Position numbers and translations under genes: made by a program. DNA of 64,000 nt from contig NZ_JACYGY010000001.1 in NCBI RefSeq assembly GCF_015221875.1, forward strand, positions 372,001-436,000. Reading direction: 5' to 3'. The DNA is from Dyadobacter subterraneus (GTDB lineage Bacteria; Bacteroidota; Bacteroidia; Cytophagales; Spirosomataceae). Below, piece by piece: positions 25,683 through 34,411 of this stretch; the stretch's first letter is position 1, and each line of letters opens with the position of its first letter. Below the pieces are notes generated by a model that was not told the DNA's origin, made no database searches, and saw only the letters and a list, made by a program, of their open reading frames with translations.

Positions 25683-26884
25683 TTTGTTGGCTGATTATCT
25701 TGGACAACTAAATGATGCAAAAAATTTCCAAGGTGCTGGAAGTCTCCGAGTTGAAGCTTCCATATTTTTACTGTCTTCGCGGCGTCATTTGGATCTGGAA
25801 TTTCTTCGGATTGAATGACATTTGCAATGTTATCTTCTGAATTATATTTAATTACTTTCCATTTACCTCTTTTTGTGCCAATAATTGCTTCATCAAGAGC
25901 CCATAAGCCAATATTAGGTCTCGATTTTGCCATTGAAATTGCATTAGGATATGCGCTCAATTCTCCAAATAGTAGCGCTATGATCATGGACGATGGGTTA
26001 GCGATCAATGCATTAAGCATCGCATCATTAATATGATCATCGTTAAATGAGTATCCTGTTGTGATTAGTACATTTGACTCGTTCTTAACAGATCTTGTTA
26101 GATGATCGAGAAGAGCTAAATATGGCATTTTTCGACTCTGATCATATTTTAAATACGAGGGGTAGATAAGAGGTGAATTGATTGCATCAGGCTTAATTCC
26201 AGTACTTCTGTGAATTCTGGAACCTGACTTATACCAGTTAAGGGAACCGTGAATTTTCCAAACCCTTGTCCAGTGCTTAGGTATCTGATTATCTTCAACA
26301 GCTTTTAAGTCGAAAAATGAATTTCTAGATCCAACAAAGCCATCAAAGTATGGAATTAGTGACTCTTCTAATGCCTGTTCTAGAAGTAGATCATAATTTG
26401 TAGTAAAAAGATCAATCGGTTGTTCTCGATCTATCGACGCGATCCAAGCAGATAGTTGATGATAAGGCGTATCACCATTCGGTAACGACACATTAATTAG
26501 CTCTACAATTCTTTTGCAAATTACTTTTTCAATATTTGCCAAATTAACCTGTGAAAATCCTCTTACAAGACCGTTGCCTGCAACATGGCTAAGAGCCCGG
26601 ATGAAACTCAATACTTGTTCTATATTTTCTTGATCTAAACCATCTGAGTTAAGTTCTTGCAGCAGATCTTGGTATCGCAATGGAAGATTTGCCGGTTCAT
26701 TGAAATGATTGTTGACTTTTTGTGATAGTTCTTTTATTGCTGGAATTAGAGGCCAACTACCAGCCGGCATGGCCACACCCAACGGACAACCGGCAGAAAT
26801 AAAAAATGATAGCGATTTTTTCCCGTTTGACAAAATTTGGCTCAGGAAATTAATCTGTTTAGAAGGGTCATGGAAAATTTGCAT
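25679..26884 (-). CDS. sir2: SIR2-like NADase subunit of a SIR2-HerA anti-phage system
   Basis: A 401-residue SIR2-family protein. The NAD-binding loop is FFISAGCPLG (27-36), the TxN motif is LFTTNYDLLLE (159-169), the catalytic His is H212 in VWKIHGSLNW, and GYSFNDDHIN (277-286) is a signature of the SIR2_2 defence family. Such proteins cleave NAD+ on phage infection, killing or arresting the cell; that is known for related proteins and inferred here. The first gene of a minus-strand operon sir2-herA-KTSC-abiC. The upstream 230 bases hold no gene, leaving room for its promoter. The start ATG at 26884 gives MQIFHDPSKQ, a normal beginning for the family. Confidence 0.85.
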   Translation of the reverse strand: MQIFHDPSKQINFLSQILSNGKKSLSFFISAGCPLGVAMPAGSWPLIPAIKELSQKVNNHFNEPANLPLRYQDLLQELNSDGLDQENIEQVLSFIRALSHVAGNGLVRGFSQVNLANIEKVICKRIVELINVSLPNGDTPYHQLSAWIASIDREQPIDLFTTNYDLLLEQALEESLIPYFDGFVGSRNSFFDLKAVEDNQIPKHWTRVWKIHGSLNWYKSGSRIHRSTGIKPDAINSPLIYPSYLKYDQSRKMPYLALLDHLTRSVKNESNVLITTGYSFNDDHINDAMLNALIANPSSMIIALLFGELSAYPNAISMAKSRPNIGLWALDEAIIGTKRGKWKVIKYNSEDNIANVIQSEEIPDPNDAAKTVKIWKLQLGDFQHLGNFLHHLVVQDNQPTK

Positions 26885-27113
26885 GCAATTCGAGGGAAAT
26901 TTGAGTTTACTTTACAAGTACTTGAATATTTTTATCTATCGGAAATGTTTCTGAAAATCTTGTGGTGAATTTATTATATGGTAAATCAATTAATGTATTT
27001 CTTTGGAAGAAAGGTAAGTTTGGCTACTTAAATGTCTTTCACTCATTGACATTCAAAAAATACATCCGAGATCCATGTATGGGGGGCGGAATGTGTAATA
27101 TCCGATCACTTTT

Positions 27114-27539
27114 TTGGAATACTATCAAAATGAATTTGACCCCGAGCATATGTTCCAGGACTGGGAATATATTCCATCTTTTATGGTATCGGAGTGCAGT
27201 TTGCATCAGGACGCATTCAAATACTTTGAAGTAGTTTCTGAAATGGATGATGACAGAGCGGAAGTATTTGAGATTTACTGCTCAGATATTGGATCCTGGC
27301 CAGCCAATGGAAATGATCTGGAAGAAACACTGGAAGGTTTTAATGAAGCTTACCAGGGATTTTATGGCGGAGCTTTTAAAGATCCGAAAACTGAGTTTAC
27401 CTATCAATATGTAGAGGATACCGGAATACTTTCGGGAGCACCTGAAATTCTGGAAAAATATTTTGACTATGAAGCCTTCGGACGAGATCTATTTCTTGAA
27501 AGCTATACTGAAATGAATGGATTTGTCTTTATCGATTGA
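27114..27539 (+). pseudogene. ardA: N-terminally truncated ardA (antirestriction) remnant
   Basis: The 141-residue frame starts at a TTG and matches the central and C-terminal part of ArdA, a DNA-mimic antirestriction protein: FDPEHMFQDWEYIPSF, then an acidic middle (SEMDDDRAEVFEIYC) and YVEDTGILSGAPEILEKYFD, ending SYTEMNGFVFID. Full ArdA proteins are around 165-185 residues and begin with a strand such as IYVGTY. That part is missing: an in-frame TAA lies at 27096-27098, right before the remaining similarity. The gene is therefore probably inactive. ArdA is typical of conjugative elements, which fits a mobile element boundary next to the tRNA. Confidence 0.7.
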
Positions 27540-27664
27540 TAAACATTCAAAACTTTAAGGGCACTTGCAATAAATGTGAGTGCTCATAAAGTGACAGACT
27601 CTATTCATTGCAAGCATTTTCACACTTCAAAAACTATTGCAAGTTTTATTGCAACCAAAAGAAA

Positions 27665-27693
27665 AAGGACTTAACTTTTTGAGTTAAGTCCTT
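27665..27693. terminator. Strong hairpin terminator near tRNA
   Basis: AAGGACTTAACT, loop TTTTG, AGTTAAGTCCTT: a perfect 12-bp stem. The left arm follows an A-run and the right arm leads to GATTTTC, so it can end transcription of the minus-strand tRNA and of ardA-side transcripts. Confidence 0.7.
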
Positions 27694-27703
27694 GATTTTC
27701 AAG

Positions 27704-27777
27704 TGGGCCCACCTGGAATCGAACCAGGCACCTACTGATTATGAGTCAGTTGCTCTAACCGAATGAGCTATAGGCCC
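27704..27777 (-). tRNA. tRNA with CAT anticodon (Met or lysidine-modified Ile)
   Basis: Read on the minus strand the gene starts GGGCCTATAGCTC. It has a 7-bp acceptor stem (GGGCCTA with TGGGCCC), a D arm GCTC/GAGC, an anticodon stem ACTGA/TCAGT around loop CTCATAA, a T arm CCTGG-TTCGATT-CCAGG, and discriminator A. CCA is not encoded. CAT could be elongator Met or the isoleucine tRNA that needs lysidine; sequence alone does not settle this. The 3' end faces the defence island, the classic position for integration of mobile elements. Confidence 0.9.
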
Positions 27778-27801
27778 TTTTCTATAATTTTTGTCAATTT
27801 T

Positions 27802-27877
27802 ACCTACTGATTATGAGCGGACTCCGCGCGGTCAGTTGCGCTAAGCGACCGGGCAAACGTTTTGTGAGCTATAGGCC
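27802..27877 (-). pseudogene. Disrupted partial copy of the neighbouring tRNA
   Basis: ACCTACTGATTATGAG (27802-27817), TCAGTTGC (27832-27839) and GAGCTATAGGCC (27866-27877) are identical to segments of the intact tRNA 25 bases away, in the same order and strand. They are separated by 14 foreign bases just beside the anticodon and by about 26 bases in place of the D-loop region. The 14-base insert contains a small palindrome (GCGGA-C-TCCGC). The T arm and 3' acceptor half are absent, so this cannot be functional. Confidence 0.7.
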
Positions 27878-27972
27878 TACCGAGTTTACTTCGGACTGCA
27901 AAATTAGTCAAATCGATTAATTCTCCAAATGATTATCATAAGATTTCATTCTTTTCTGCGTTCGTAGTTTAC

Positions 27973-27980
27973 TATTTTTG
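27973..27980 (+). promoter_or_regulatory. Bacteroidota -7 element for the HD hydrolase gene
   Basis: TATTTTTG fits TAnnTTTG exactly, 14 bases before the TTG start at 27995. The implied transcript would be almost leaderless. No clear -33 TTG is seen at the right distance. Confidence 0.4.
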
Positions 27981-27994
27981 CAAAAAAAGAAGTT

Positions 27995-29227
27995 TTGAAC
28001 AAAAGAAAAATAATCAACGACCCGGTTTACGGCTTTATCACCATTTCCTCAGATTTACTCTTTGATTTGGTCGAACACCCTTATTTTCAGCGATTACGAC
28101 GAATTAAACAGTTAGGTTTAGCTGATCTTGTGTATCCGGGTGCACTTCATACGCGTTTTCATCATGCATTAGGCGCGATGCATTTAATGAGCCAGGCTTT
28201 ACGCGCTTTACAGGAAAGAGGTCATTTAATATGGGAGCCGGAAATTGAAGCGGCTCAGGCGGCAATCCTTTTGCATGACCTGGGACATGGACCTTTTTCG
28301 CATGTACTTGAAAGTGTTTTGCTGCCAGGTGTACATCACGAATCCATCACGCTGGTGATGATGAAGGAGCTTAACAGGCAGATGGACGGGCGACTGGATA
28401 TTGCCATTCAAATGTTTGAGGGTGTGTATCCGAGAAAGTTTTTCCATCAGATGATTTCCAGTCAGCTGGATATGGACCGGATGGATTATCTTAATCGCGA
28501 CAGTTTTTATTCTGGCGTAGTTGAAGGATCTATTGGTGCTGATCGCCTCATCAAAATGCTGGACATTAGCCAGGATCAGCTTGTGGTTGAGGAAAAAGGA
28601 ATATTAAGTATAGAAAATTTTCTTCATGCACGCCGGCTTATGTACTGGCAGGTTTATCTGCACAAAACTTTACTTAGTGCGCAGGCCATGCTGACTGAAA
28701 TTTTAAGGCGCGCGCGTGAATTGTCAGCACGGGGTGAAAATTTATTTGCAACGGCAGATTTTTCCCGCTTTCTCAATAACAACTTTACGCTTGCTGATTT
28801 TGAAGAGAACCCGGATTTATTAGAATCTTTCAACAATTTGGATGATAATGATGTATGGGCTTCTGTTAAAGGCTGGACTAAACATCCTGATCCTGTTTTA
28901 TCCTTTCTTTGTAAAAGTTTGCTGGATAGGCATTTGTTCAAAATAAGCTTTTTTGAAGAAGCGCCCGGTGAAGAAATTTTAAAACCGTTGCGGGAAAATC
29001 TTTTGGCAGGAGGGGTTATGGAAAGTGAGTTGTCATACTTTCTGATAACGGGAGAAACCACGAATTCAGCCTATGAAAAGGAACAGGACCCCATAAAGGT
29101 CAAAATGAAAAATGGCACTTTGCTGGATATTGCCGATGCTTCCGACATTCCAACGATCGAAGCACTCACTAAGATTGTCCGCAAGTATTATGTATGTTGG
29201 GGTAAAAATGTATCTTTGCGTGGTTAG
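27995..29227 (+). CDS. HD-domain phosphohydrolase
   Basis: A 410-residue HD-superfamily metal-dependent phosphohydrolase related to dNTP triphosphohydrolase-like YwfO/YpgQ-type proteins. The N-terminal INDPVYGFITISSDLL and HPYFQRLRRIKQLGLA are typical of this group. The metal-binding His/Asp residues are in YPGALHTRFHHALGAMH and ILLHDLGHGPFSHVLE, and the later SSQLDMDRMDYLNRDS completes the site. The start is a TTG, since no in-frame ATG precedes the conserved start. The substrate is probably a nucleotide. It is the first gene after the mobile region and is 90 bases upstream of lpxD. Confidence 0.85.
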   Translation: MNKRKIINDPVYGFITISSDLLFDLVEHPYFQRLRRIKQLGLADLVYPGALHTRFHHALGAMHLMSQALRALQERGHLIWEPEIEAAQAAILLHDLGHGPFSHVLESVLLPGVHHESITLVMMKELNRQMDGRLDIAIQMFEGVYPRKFFHQMISSQLDMDRMDYLNRDSFYSGVVEGSIGADRLIKMLDISQDQLVVEEKGILSIENFLHARRLMYWQVYLHKTLLSAQAMLTEILRRARELSARGENLFATADFSRFLNNNFTLADFEENPDLLESFNNLDDNDVWASVKGWTKHPDPVLSFLCKSLLDRHLFKISFFEEAPGEEILKPLRENLLAGGVMESELSYFLITGETTNSAYEKEQDPIKVKMKNGTLLDIADASDIPTIEALTKIVRKYYVCWGKNVSLRG

Positions 29228-29317
29228 TGAGGATATCAATTCTTACACAATAAAAAGAGCCTTTTTTACAAATAGCTTTATTACTTACAAAGACGTTACC
29301 AGAAATTAGCCGAAAAT

Positions 29318-30355
29318 ATGAAATTTACTGTCAGCGAGATTGCAAAGATGCTTGATGGAACTACCGTTGGTGATGACACAGTTACAATTGATTCGGCTGC
29401 AAAAATTGAGGAGGGCCAGCCAGGTTGTATCTCTTTTCTTGCCAATAGTAAATACGAACCTTATATCTATACCACACAATCTTCGGCTGTAATTGTTAAC
29501 AAAGATTTTGTTCCAAAACAGGATATTGATGCTACATTGATATATGTAGAGAATGCTTATACTGCTTTTACAGTGCTTCTTGAAGAGTACCAGAAACGTA
29601 TTGCGACAGGGAAAAACGGCGTTGAACAACCTAGTTTTATTGGAGAAAACAGCGAAATGGGTCCGTTCGGATATCGAGGTGCTTTCTCTTATATCGGTCG
29701 TGACTGCAAGATTGGAAACAATGTTAAAATATATCCAAATGCTTATTTGGGAGATAATGTTGAGGTTGGCGACAACACCATTATCCACCCCGGCGTGAGA
29801 ATTTATGATAATACCGTAATTGGTAAAAATTGCTGTATTTTCGCAAATACGGTTATCGGAAGCGACGGTTTCGGCTTTGCTCCACAGGCGGATGGTTCCT
29901 ATAAAAGAATCCCGCAACTGGGCAATGTAATTATTGAAGACGACGTGAGTATTGGCTCCAATTCAACCATTGATTGCGCGACTATGGGGTCAACAATCAT
30001 TAGGAAAGGCGTTAAAATCGATAATCTGGTTCAGATCGCACATAATGTTGAAATTGGAAAAAACACTGTCATTGTGGCTCAGGCCGGAATAGCAGGTTCG
30101 TCACGCGTTGGTGAGCAATGTGTCATCGGCGGACAAGTTGGTCTTGTGGGACATATTACAATTGCCAACAATACCAAAATAGGGGCTCAGTCGGGAATTG
30201 GAAAATCAATCAAAAAGGAGGGATTGTCTCTTTCAGGATCGCCTGCAAGAGATTTGACAGAGCATTTGAGATCAATGGCTTTGACAAGAAGATTGCCTGA
30301 ACTGGAAGAAAGATTGAAAGAACTTGAACGTAAACGAGAAGTTTCTGAACATTAA
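29318..30355 (+). CDS. lpxD: UDP-3-O-acylglucosamine N-acyltransferase (LpxD)
   Basis: A 345-residue acyltransferase adding the N-linked hydroxyacyl chain in lipid A synthesis. An N-terminal uridine-binding domain (1-100) precedes a left-handed parallel beta helix of hexapeptide repeats ([20 protein letters not shown] and so on). The catalytic His is in [14 protein letters not shown], with [13 protein letters not shown] upstream. The C-terminal helix ([18 protein letters not shown]) is usual. It starts an lpxD-lpxC/fabZ-lpxA operon for outer-membrane lipid A. The length is normal for the family. Confidence 0.95.
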   Translation: MKFTVSEIAKMLDGTTVGDDTVTIDSAAKIEEGQPGCISFLANSKYEPYIYTTQSSAVIVNKDFVPKQDIDATLIYVENAYTAFTVLLEEYQKRIATGKNGVEQPSFIGENSEMGPFGYRGAFSYIGRDCKIGNNVKIYPNAYLGDNVEVGDNTIIHPGVRIYDNTVIGKNCCIFANTVIGSDGFGFAPQADGSYKRIPQLGNVIIEDDVSIGSNSTIDCATMGSTIIRKGVKIDNLVQIAHNVEIGKNTVIVAQAGIAGSSRVGEQCVIGGQVGLVGHITIANNTKIGAQSGIGKSIKKEGLSLSGSPARDLTEHLRSMALTRRLPELEERLKELERKREVSEH

Positions 30356-30453
30356 AAATATAGAAAGGAATTAAATAATTAAGTTTGGGCCAAGAATGCT
30401 CAAATTTCGGCAACCGCAAGCCCCGCAGCCTTTTAGTAGATTAGGAGAATATA

Positions 30454-31845
30454 ATGAACGAAAAACAACAAACCATTAAGAAATCCGTATCCGTTACGGG
30501 AGTAGGTTTACACACGGGTGTCGTAGCAACGATGACATTTGTTCCTGCCGCAGCTAATCACGGTTATAAATTTCAACGTGTTGATTTACCAAATCAGCCG
30601 ATTGTTGACGCCGATGTGGATAACGTGGTAGATTTGTCCCGCGGGACTACCATTGAACAAAACGGTGCCCGTATCCATACAGTTGAACATACACTTGCCG
30701 CTTTGGTAGGCTTGCAGATTGACAATGTTTTGATACAATTGGATGGTCCTGAACCTCCAATTATGGACGGAAGTTCTATCAAGTTTATAGATGCATTACT
30801 TGACGCCGGTATTGAGGAGCAAAATGCTTATCGTAACTATTTTGAAGTTCCTGAATACGTTCATTATAAAAACAAAGAAAATGACATTGAGATGGCCGCT
30901 TTGCCACTCTCTGATTATAGATTGACAGTAATGGTTGATTACAATTCAAAAGTAATCAGTAGCCAGCACGCTTCATTGAACGATATTACTTTGTTTAAAG
31001 ACGATATCGCAAAATGCCGCACGTTTGTGTTTTTACATGAACTAGAAGCCTTATACAAGCAAAATCTGATCAAAGGAGGAGACCTTACCAATGCGATTGT
31101 CATTGTGGACCGGGATGTGAAAGAAGGCGAACTGGATCATTTGTCACAATTGCTTAACAAACCGAAAGTGAGTGTTGACAAGTCAAAAGGAATTCTGAAT
31201 AATGTAGAATTGCATTATCCGAATGAAATGGCTCGTCACAAGCTGCTGGATCTTATCGGTGATCTTGCTCTGATCGGAAGGCCTATAAAAGCGCAAATCC
31301 TGGCGGCACGTCCGGGACATGCAGCGAACGTAGCGCTTGCAAAAAAGATAAAAAAACTCATCAAGTCAGGAAAAGGAGATATTCCTTCCTACGACCCAAA
31401 TAAAGCCCCTGTTCTGGATATCAAGCAGATCGGTGAATTGCTTGCGCATCGCTATCCTTTCCAAATGATCGACAAGATCATTGCGCTGGATGAAAACAGC
31501 GTGGTTGGGGTTAAAAATGTAACAATCAATGAGGAATATTTCCTTGGACACTTTCCGGGAAATCCGGTAATGCCAGGTGTTTTGCAGCTGGAAGCCATGG
31601 CTCAGACGGGTGGTATTCTTGTATTGAGCAGCGTGCCGGATCCGGATAATTACTGGTCTTATCTGATCGGTATTGATGCCTGCCGTTTCCGTCGCAGTGT
31701 AGTTCCCGGCGATACCGTTATATTTAAGTGTGTTTTTACTTCGCCGATGAAACGCGGAATTGTAAAAATGAGCGGCCGGGGATATGTGTCCGGACAGCTG
31801 GTGTGTGAAGCAGATATGATCGCAAGTCTAGTAAAGAAAAAATGA
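30454..31845 (+). CDS. lpxC/fabZ: Bifunctional LpxC deacetylase / FabZ dehydratase
   Basis: A 463-residue fusion of two lipid enzymes, characteristic of Bacteroidota. Residues 1 to about 305 are LpxC, the zinc UDP-3-O-acyl-GlcNAc deacetylase: TGVGLHTGVVATM, HTVEHTLAALVG (zinc His residues) and HKLLDLIGDLALIG. Residues about 320-463 are FabZ, the hydroxyacyl-ACP dehydratase: LLAHRYPFQMIDKI and GHFPGNPVMPGVLQLEAMAQ, holding the catalytic His and Glu. The fusion links the committed lipid A step to fatty acid elongation. Its stop overlaps the lpxA start by ATGA. lpxD ends 98 bases upstream. Confidence 0.95.
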   Translation: MNEKQQTIKKSVSVTGVGLHTGVVATMTFVPAAANHGYKFQRVDLPNQPIVDADVDNVVDLSRGTTIEQNGARIHTVEHTLAALVGLQIDNVLIQLDGPEPPIMDGSSIKFIDALLDAGIEEQNAYRNYFEVPEYVHYKNKENDIEMAALPLSDYRLTVMVDYNSKVISSQHASLNDITLFKDDIAKCRTFVFLHELEALYKQNLIKGGDLTNAIVIVDRDVKEGELDHLSQLLNKPKVSVDKSKGILNNVELHYPNEMARHKLLDLIGDLALIGRPIKAQILAARPGHAANVALAKKIKKLIKSGKGDIPSYDPNKAPVLDIKQIGELLAHRYPFQMIDKIIALDENSVVGVKNVTINEEYFLGHFPGNPVMPGVLQLEAMAQTGGILVLSSVPDPDNYWSYLIGIDACRFRRSVVPGDTVIFKCVFTSPMKRGIVKMSGRGYVSGQLVCEADMIASLVKKK

Positions 31846-32654
31846 CACAACAGTTAGCATATATTCATTCAGACGCGAAGATCGCTGCGAATGTAGAAAT
31901 TGAACCGTTCGCTATGATACATGCAGATGTAGAAATAGGAGAAGGTACCTGGATAGGCTCACACGCAGTTATTAATGCTGGTGCGCGTATCGGGAAAAAT
32001 TGCCGTATATTTTCCGGAGCTGTGATTTCTTCAACACCTCAGGATTTAAAATATAACAATGAATACACACTGACAATTATTGGTGACAATACAATTGTAC
32101 GTGAGTATGCAACCATAAGCCGCGGAACCGAAGAGCACTGGAAAACAGTGGTGGGATCAGGCTGCTTAATCATGGCTTATGCACACGTAGCGCATGACTG
32201 CCGTGTTGGAAACAATTGTATCATTGGAAATAATGTGCAAATGGCCGGTCACGTTCATGTGGACGACTGGGCGATTGTGAGTGCAATGAGTGCCGTACAT
32301 CAATTTGTGAAAATCGGTGCGCATTCGTTTGTTTCAGGTGCTTCGCTTGTTCGTAAGGATGTTCCGCCGTTTACAAAAGCAGCTCGTGAGCCGATTTCTT
32401 ATGCAGGTATCAACTCGGTAGGTTTACGTCGCAGAGGATTCAGCAATGAGAAAATCATCGAGATCCAGAATATTTACCGATACATTTATATGCGGGGCCT
32501 TAACAATGCTGAGGCTTTACAGAAAATAGAACTTGAATTACCTCCATCCAACGAGCGCGACGAAGTAGTAAATTTTGTTCGTAATTCAGAAAGAGGTATC
32601 ATGAAAAGCCCATTCCAGACTTACGGAGCCGGAGAATCAGAATCCCAATCCTAA
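31842..32654 (+). CDS. lpxA: UDP-N-acetylglucosamine acyltransferase (LpxA)
   Basis: A 270-residue trimeric acyltransferase making the first lipid A intermediate. Hexapeptide repeats run from DAKIAANVEIEPFAMIHADV. The catalytic His is in MAYAHVAHDCRVGNN, and the C-terminal helical region contains GLRRRGFSNEKIIEIQNIYR, typical of LpxA. It overlaps the LpxC-FabZ stop codon by four bases, so translation is coupled. A strong hairpin terminator follows at 32673, ending the operon. LpxA is expected to be cytoplasmic. Confidence 0.95.
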   Translation: MTQQLAYIHSDAKIAANVEIEPFAMIHADVEIGEGTWIGSHAVINAGARIGKNCRIFSGAVISSTPQDLKYNNEYTLTIIGDNTIVREYATISRGTEEHWKTVVGSGCLIMAYAHVAHDCRVGNNCIIGNNVQMAGHVHVDDWAIVSAMSAVHQFVKIGAHSFVSGASLVRKDVPPFTKAAREPISYAGINSVGLRRRGFSNEKIIEIQNIYRYIYMRGLNNAEALQKIELELPPSNERDEVVNFVRNSERGIMKSPFQTYGAGESESQS

Positions 32655-32672
32655 GGTTGAATTTTCATAAAC

Positions 32673-32708
32673 AGAAAGCCCGATTTTCATACGAAAATCG
32701 GGCTTTCT
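32673..32708. terminator. Bidirectional terminator after lpxA
   Basis: AGAAAGCCCGATTTTC, loop ATAC, GAAAATCGGGCTTTCT: a perfect 16-bp stem between the convergent lpxA and the membrane-protein gene at 32719. It can stop both transcripts. Confidence 0.85.
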
Positions 32709-32718
32709 CATTCTCTCA

Positions 32719-33582
32719 TTAAAGTATCAAAAGCGGAATCAGCAAAACCATTGTTACAAGCATTCCTTTGTATTTATTCTTTTGCATGAAACCGGTATTC
32801 TGTAACATAAAAGACTGCAAAACGCCCATCAAGGTCAAAATAACAGTCAATCGCTGCGTGTAACGAAAATCAGTATGCAGACAAATAAATATTCCTCCTG
32901 CGATTATCAAAAAGGTGATAATATGTAAAATCCTTTTTGATAAAGTAGCTTTCAGTAATCCTGACAAATTTGAAACATTTGGATATTCAACAGATTGATA
33001 GTAAGATGAAAGCAGAAAGTTTTGAAATACAGTCAGAGAAAATAAAATGGCTAGATATTTAATTTCTTTCTCAATTTCCTGATTTGAAAAAATGGTGAAA
33101 GCCAAAATCCCGGTTGTGAAAATGACAGAAGAGACCGGTGCTCTCAGAGCATGCAGAGGACTTCTTTCAGGCAATAACGAAATTAACCATACACAAACTC
33201 CGGAGGAAATGACCATACCAGCTGCAATTTTCCAAATACTGGCAGGCATATAAAAGGCCATAAAAATTCCAATCACCAATCCTCCCGCAACAACTTCTAA
33301 AAAAGTAATGCGGTTTTTCTGATTTGGTAAAAATCGTTTCATTTCCGTTTTAGCCGGTTTTCTGTTGTCCAGAAGCCGGTTCATGGAAGAAATTACAAAA
33401 ACAGCCAGTCCTAAAACAATGTTTACAGTCAGATTGTGTGAAGTTTTTCCTGTCGGTAAACGATTAAAAGCTACCTGACAAATCATAGCACTGGCAGCCA
33501 GATCAATGTTTGCCCAATGTAAATGAATAGGACGAAATTTGCGGATAAAAACGAAGATGGCGCTGAGTAAATCTATTTTCAC
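32719..33582 (-). CDS. Polytopic membrane protein, possibly UbiA-like
   Basis: A 287-residue integral membrane protein with about seven or eight hydrophobic helices. The start (FIRKFRPIHLHWANIDLAASAM) and a loop NRLLDNRKPAKTEMKRFLP vaguely recall UbiA prenyltransferases, but the usual NDxxDxxxD motif is not clear, so I leave the function open. It lies 10 bases downstream of the MOSC gene and follows tsaD on the same strand. Conserved charged residues cluster in the loop after helix 2. Confidence 0.6.
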   Translation of the reverse strand: MKIDLLSAIFVFIRKFRPIHLHWANIDLAASAMICQVAFNRLPTGKTSHNLTVNIVLGLAVFVISSMNRLLDNRKPAKTEMKRFLPNQKNRITFLEVVAGGLVIGIFMAFYMPASIWKIAAGMVISSGVCVWLISLLPERSPLHALRAPVSSVIFTTGILAFTIFSNQEIEKEIKYLAILFSLTVFQNFLLSSYYQSVEYPNVSNLSGLLKATLSKRILHIITFLIIAGGIFICLHTDFRYTQRLTVILTLMGVLQSFMLQNTGFMQKNKYKGMLVTMVLLIPLLIL

Positions 33583-33592
33583 AAAAAACTTT

Positions 33593-34390
33593 TTATTCTA
33601 ATAATGAAATCGGATCGCCCTGTTTTATCAGGCCGTTTTGTTTGGTTACAACATTCTGGCCAAAGAGGATTTTGTTACCAACTTTTCTGTAAGTCGCCAA
33701 GGTTTTAAGTGGTTCTTTACCTTTTTCGGCTGTTTCCGGATCAATTGTAGTCAGTACGCATCTTGCACATGGCTTTACAATATCAAAAAATAATTCTCCT
33801 ATTTGAATAGATTTCCATTCATCTTCTGCGTGCGGATTTGTTCCAGTCACCACAAAATTCGGACGAAAACGCTGCATAACGATGGGTAATTCCAGACGCT
33901 CATTCAAATGATCCAGAGAAGCCTGAGAAATGAGCAAAAACGGGAATCCATCAGCAAAACTTACATTTTCATTGTTTTTGGCATAACGTGGATCCGCTTT
34001 TCGTTCTGTTGATTCCGGCATGATGACGAGTTGCACATCAAGCTCCAATTGTTCAGAAAGCCATTTATCCACTTCATCACTCACTGTAAGCGCTTCCACT
34101 TCATCGTCCCAAACTGTTACCGAAACCGGATTGGCAGAAACGGGTTCAAAAGGGACAATAATATAATTTAAAGGTTCTAACCGGCTTGAAATCGATAATC
34201 CATTTTCCAAAACAGTCACTTCAAGCATAGCCATTTTTGAGAATTCCCGCTGGGTAAGGAAACGCCCGTTTTTATCAACGATCATCCATCTGCGATCATA
34301 TTGAAGACCTTTTTCTTCAACCTGAGCTTCTGTCAAACGTATTCCGGCCAGTGATTTTACAGGATAAATCCAGATTTCGGAAAGGATCAT
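33593..34390 (-). CDS. MOSC-domain molybdenum cofactor protein
   Basis: A 265-residue protein with an N-terminal MOSC_N beta-barrel (IWIYPVKSLAGIRLTEAQ, YDRRWMIVDKNGRFLTQRE) and a C-terminal MOSC domain (MQRFRPNFVVTG, CARCVLTTIDPETAEKG). The conserved cysteine of CARCVLTT is the likely cofactor ligand. Related YcbX/mARC proteins reduce N-hydroxylated compounds using molybdenum cofactor; no partner reductase is seen here. It follows tsaD by 21 bases. Confidence 0.8.
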   Translation of the reverse strand: MILSEIWIYPVKSLAGIRLTEAQVEEKGLQYDRRWMIVDKNGRFLTQREFSKMAMLEVTVLENGLSISSRLEPLNYIIVPFEPVSANPVSVTVWDDEVEALTVSDEVDKWLSEQLELDVQLVIMPESTERKADPRYAKNNENVSFADGFPFLLISQASLDHLNERLELPIVMQRFRPNFVVTGTNPHAEDEWKSIQIGELFFDIVKPCARCVLTTIDPETAEKGKEPLKTLATYRKVGNKILFGQNVVTKQNGLIKQGDPISLLE

Positions 34391-34411
34391 GATCTTGTTT
34401 TTTGAAGTATT

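Noticed and set aside
26962..27234. 90-residue forward frame
   Set aside because: Overlaps the ardA remnant out of frame and shows no family pattern.
27802..27877. Second functional tRNA
   Set aside because: The T arm and 3' acceptor strand are missing and inserts break the D and anticodon arms.
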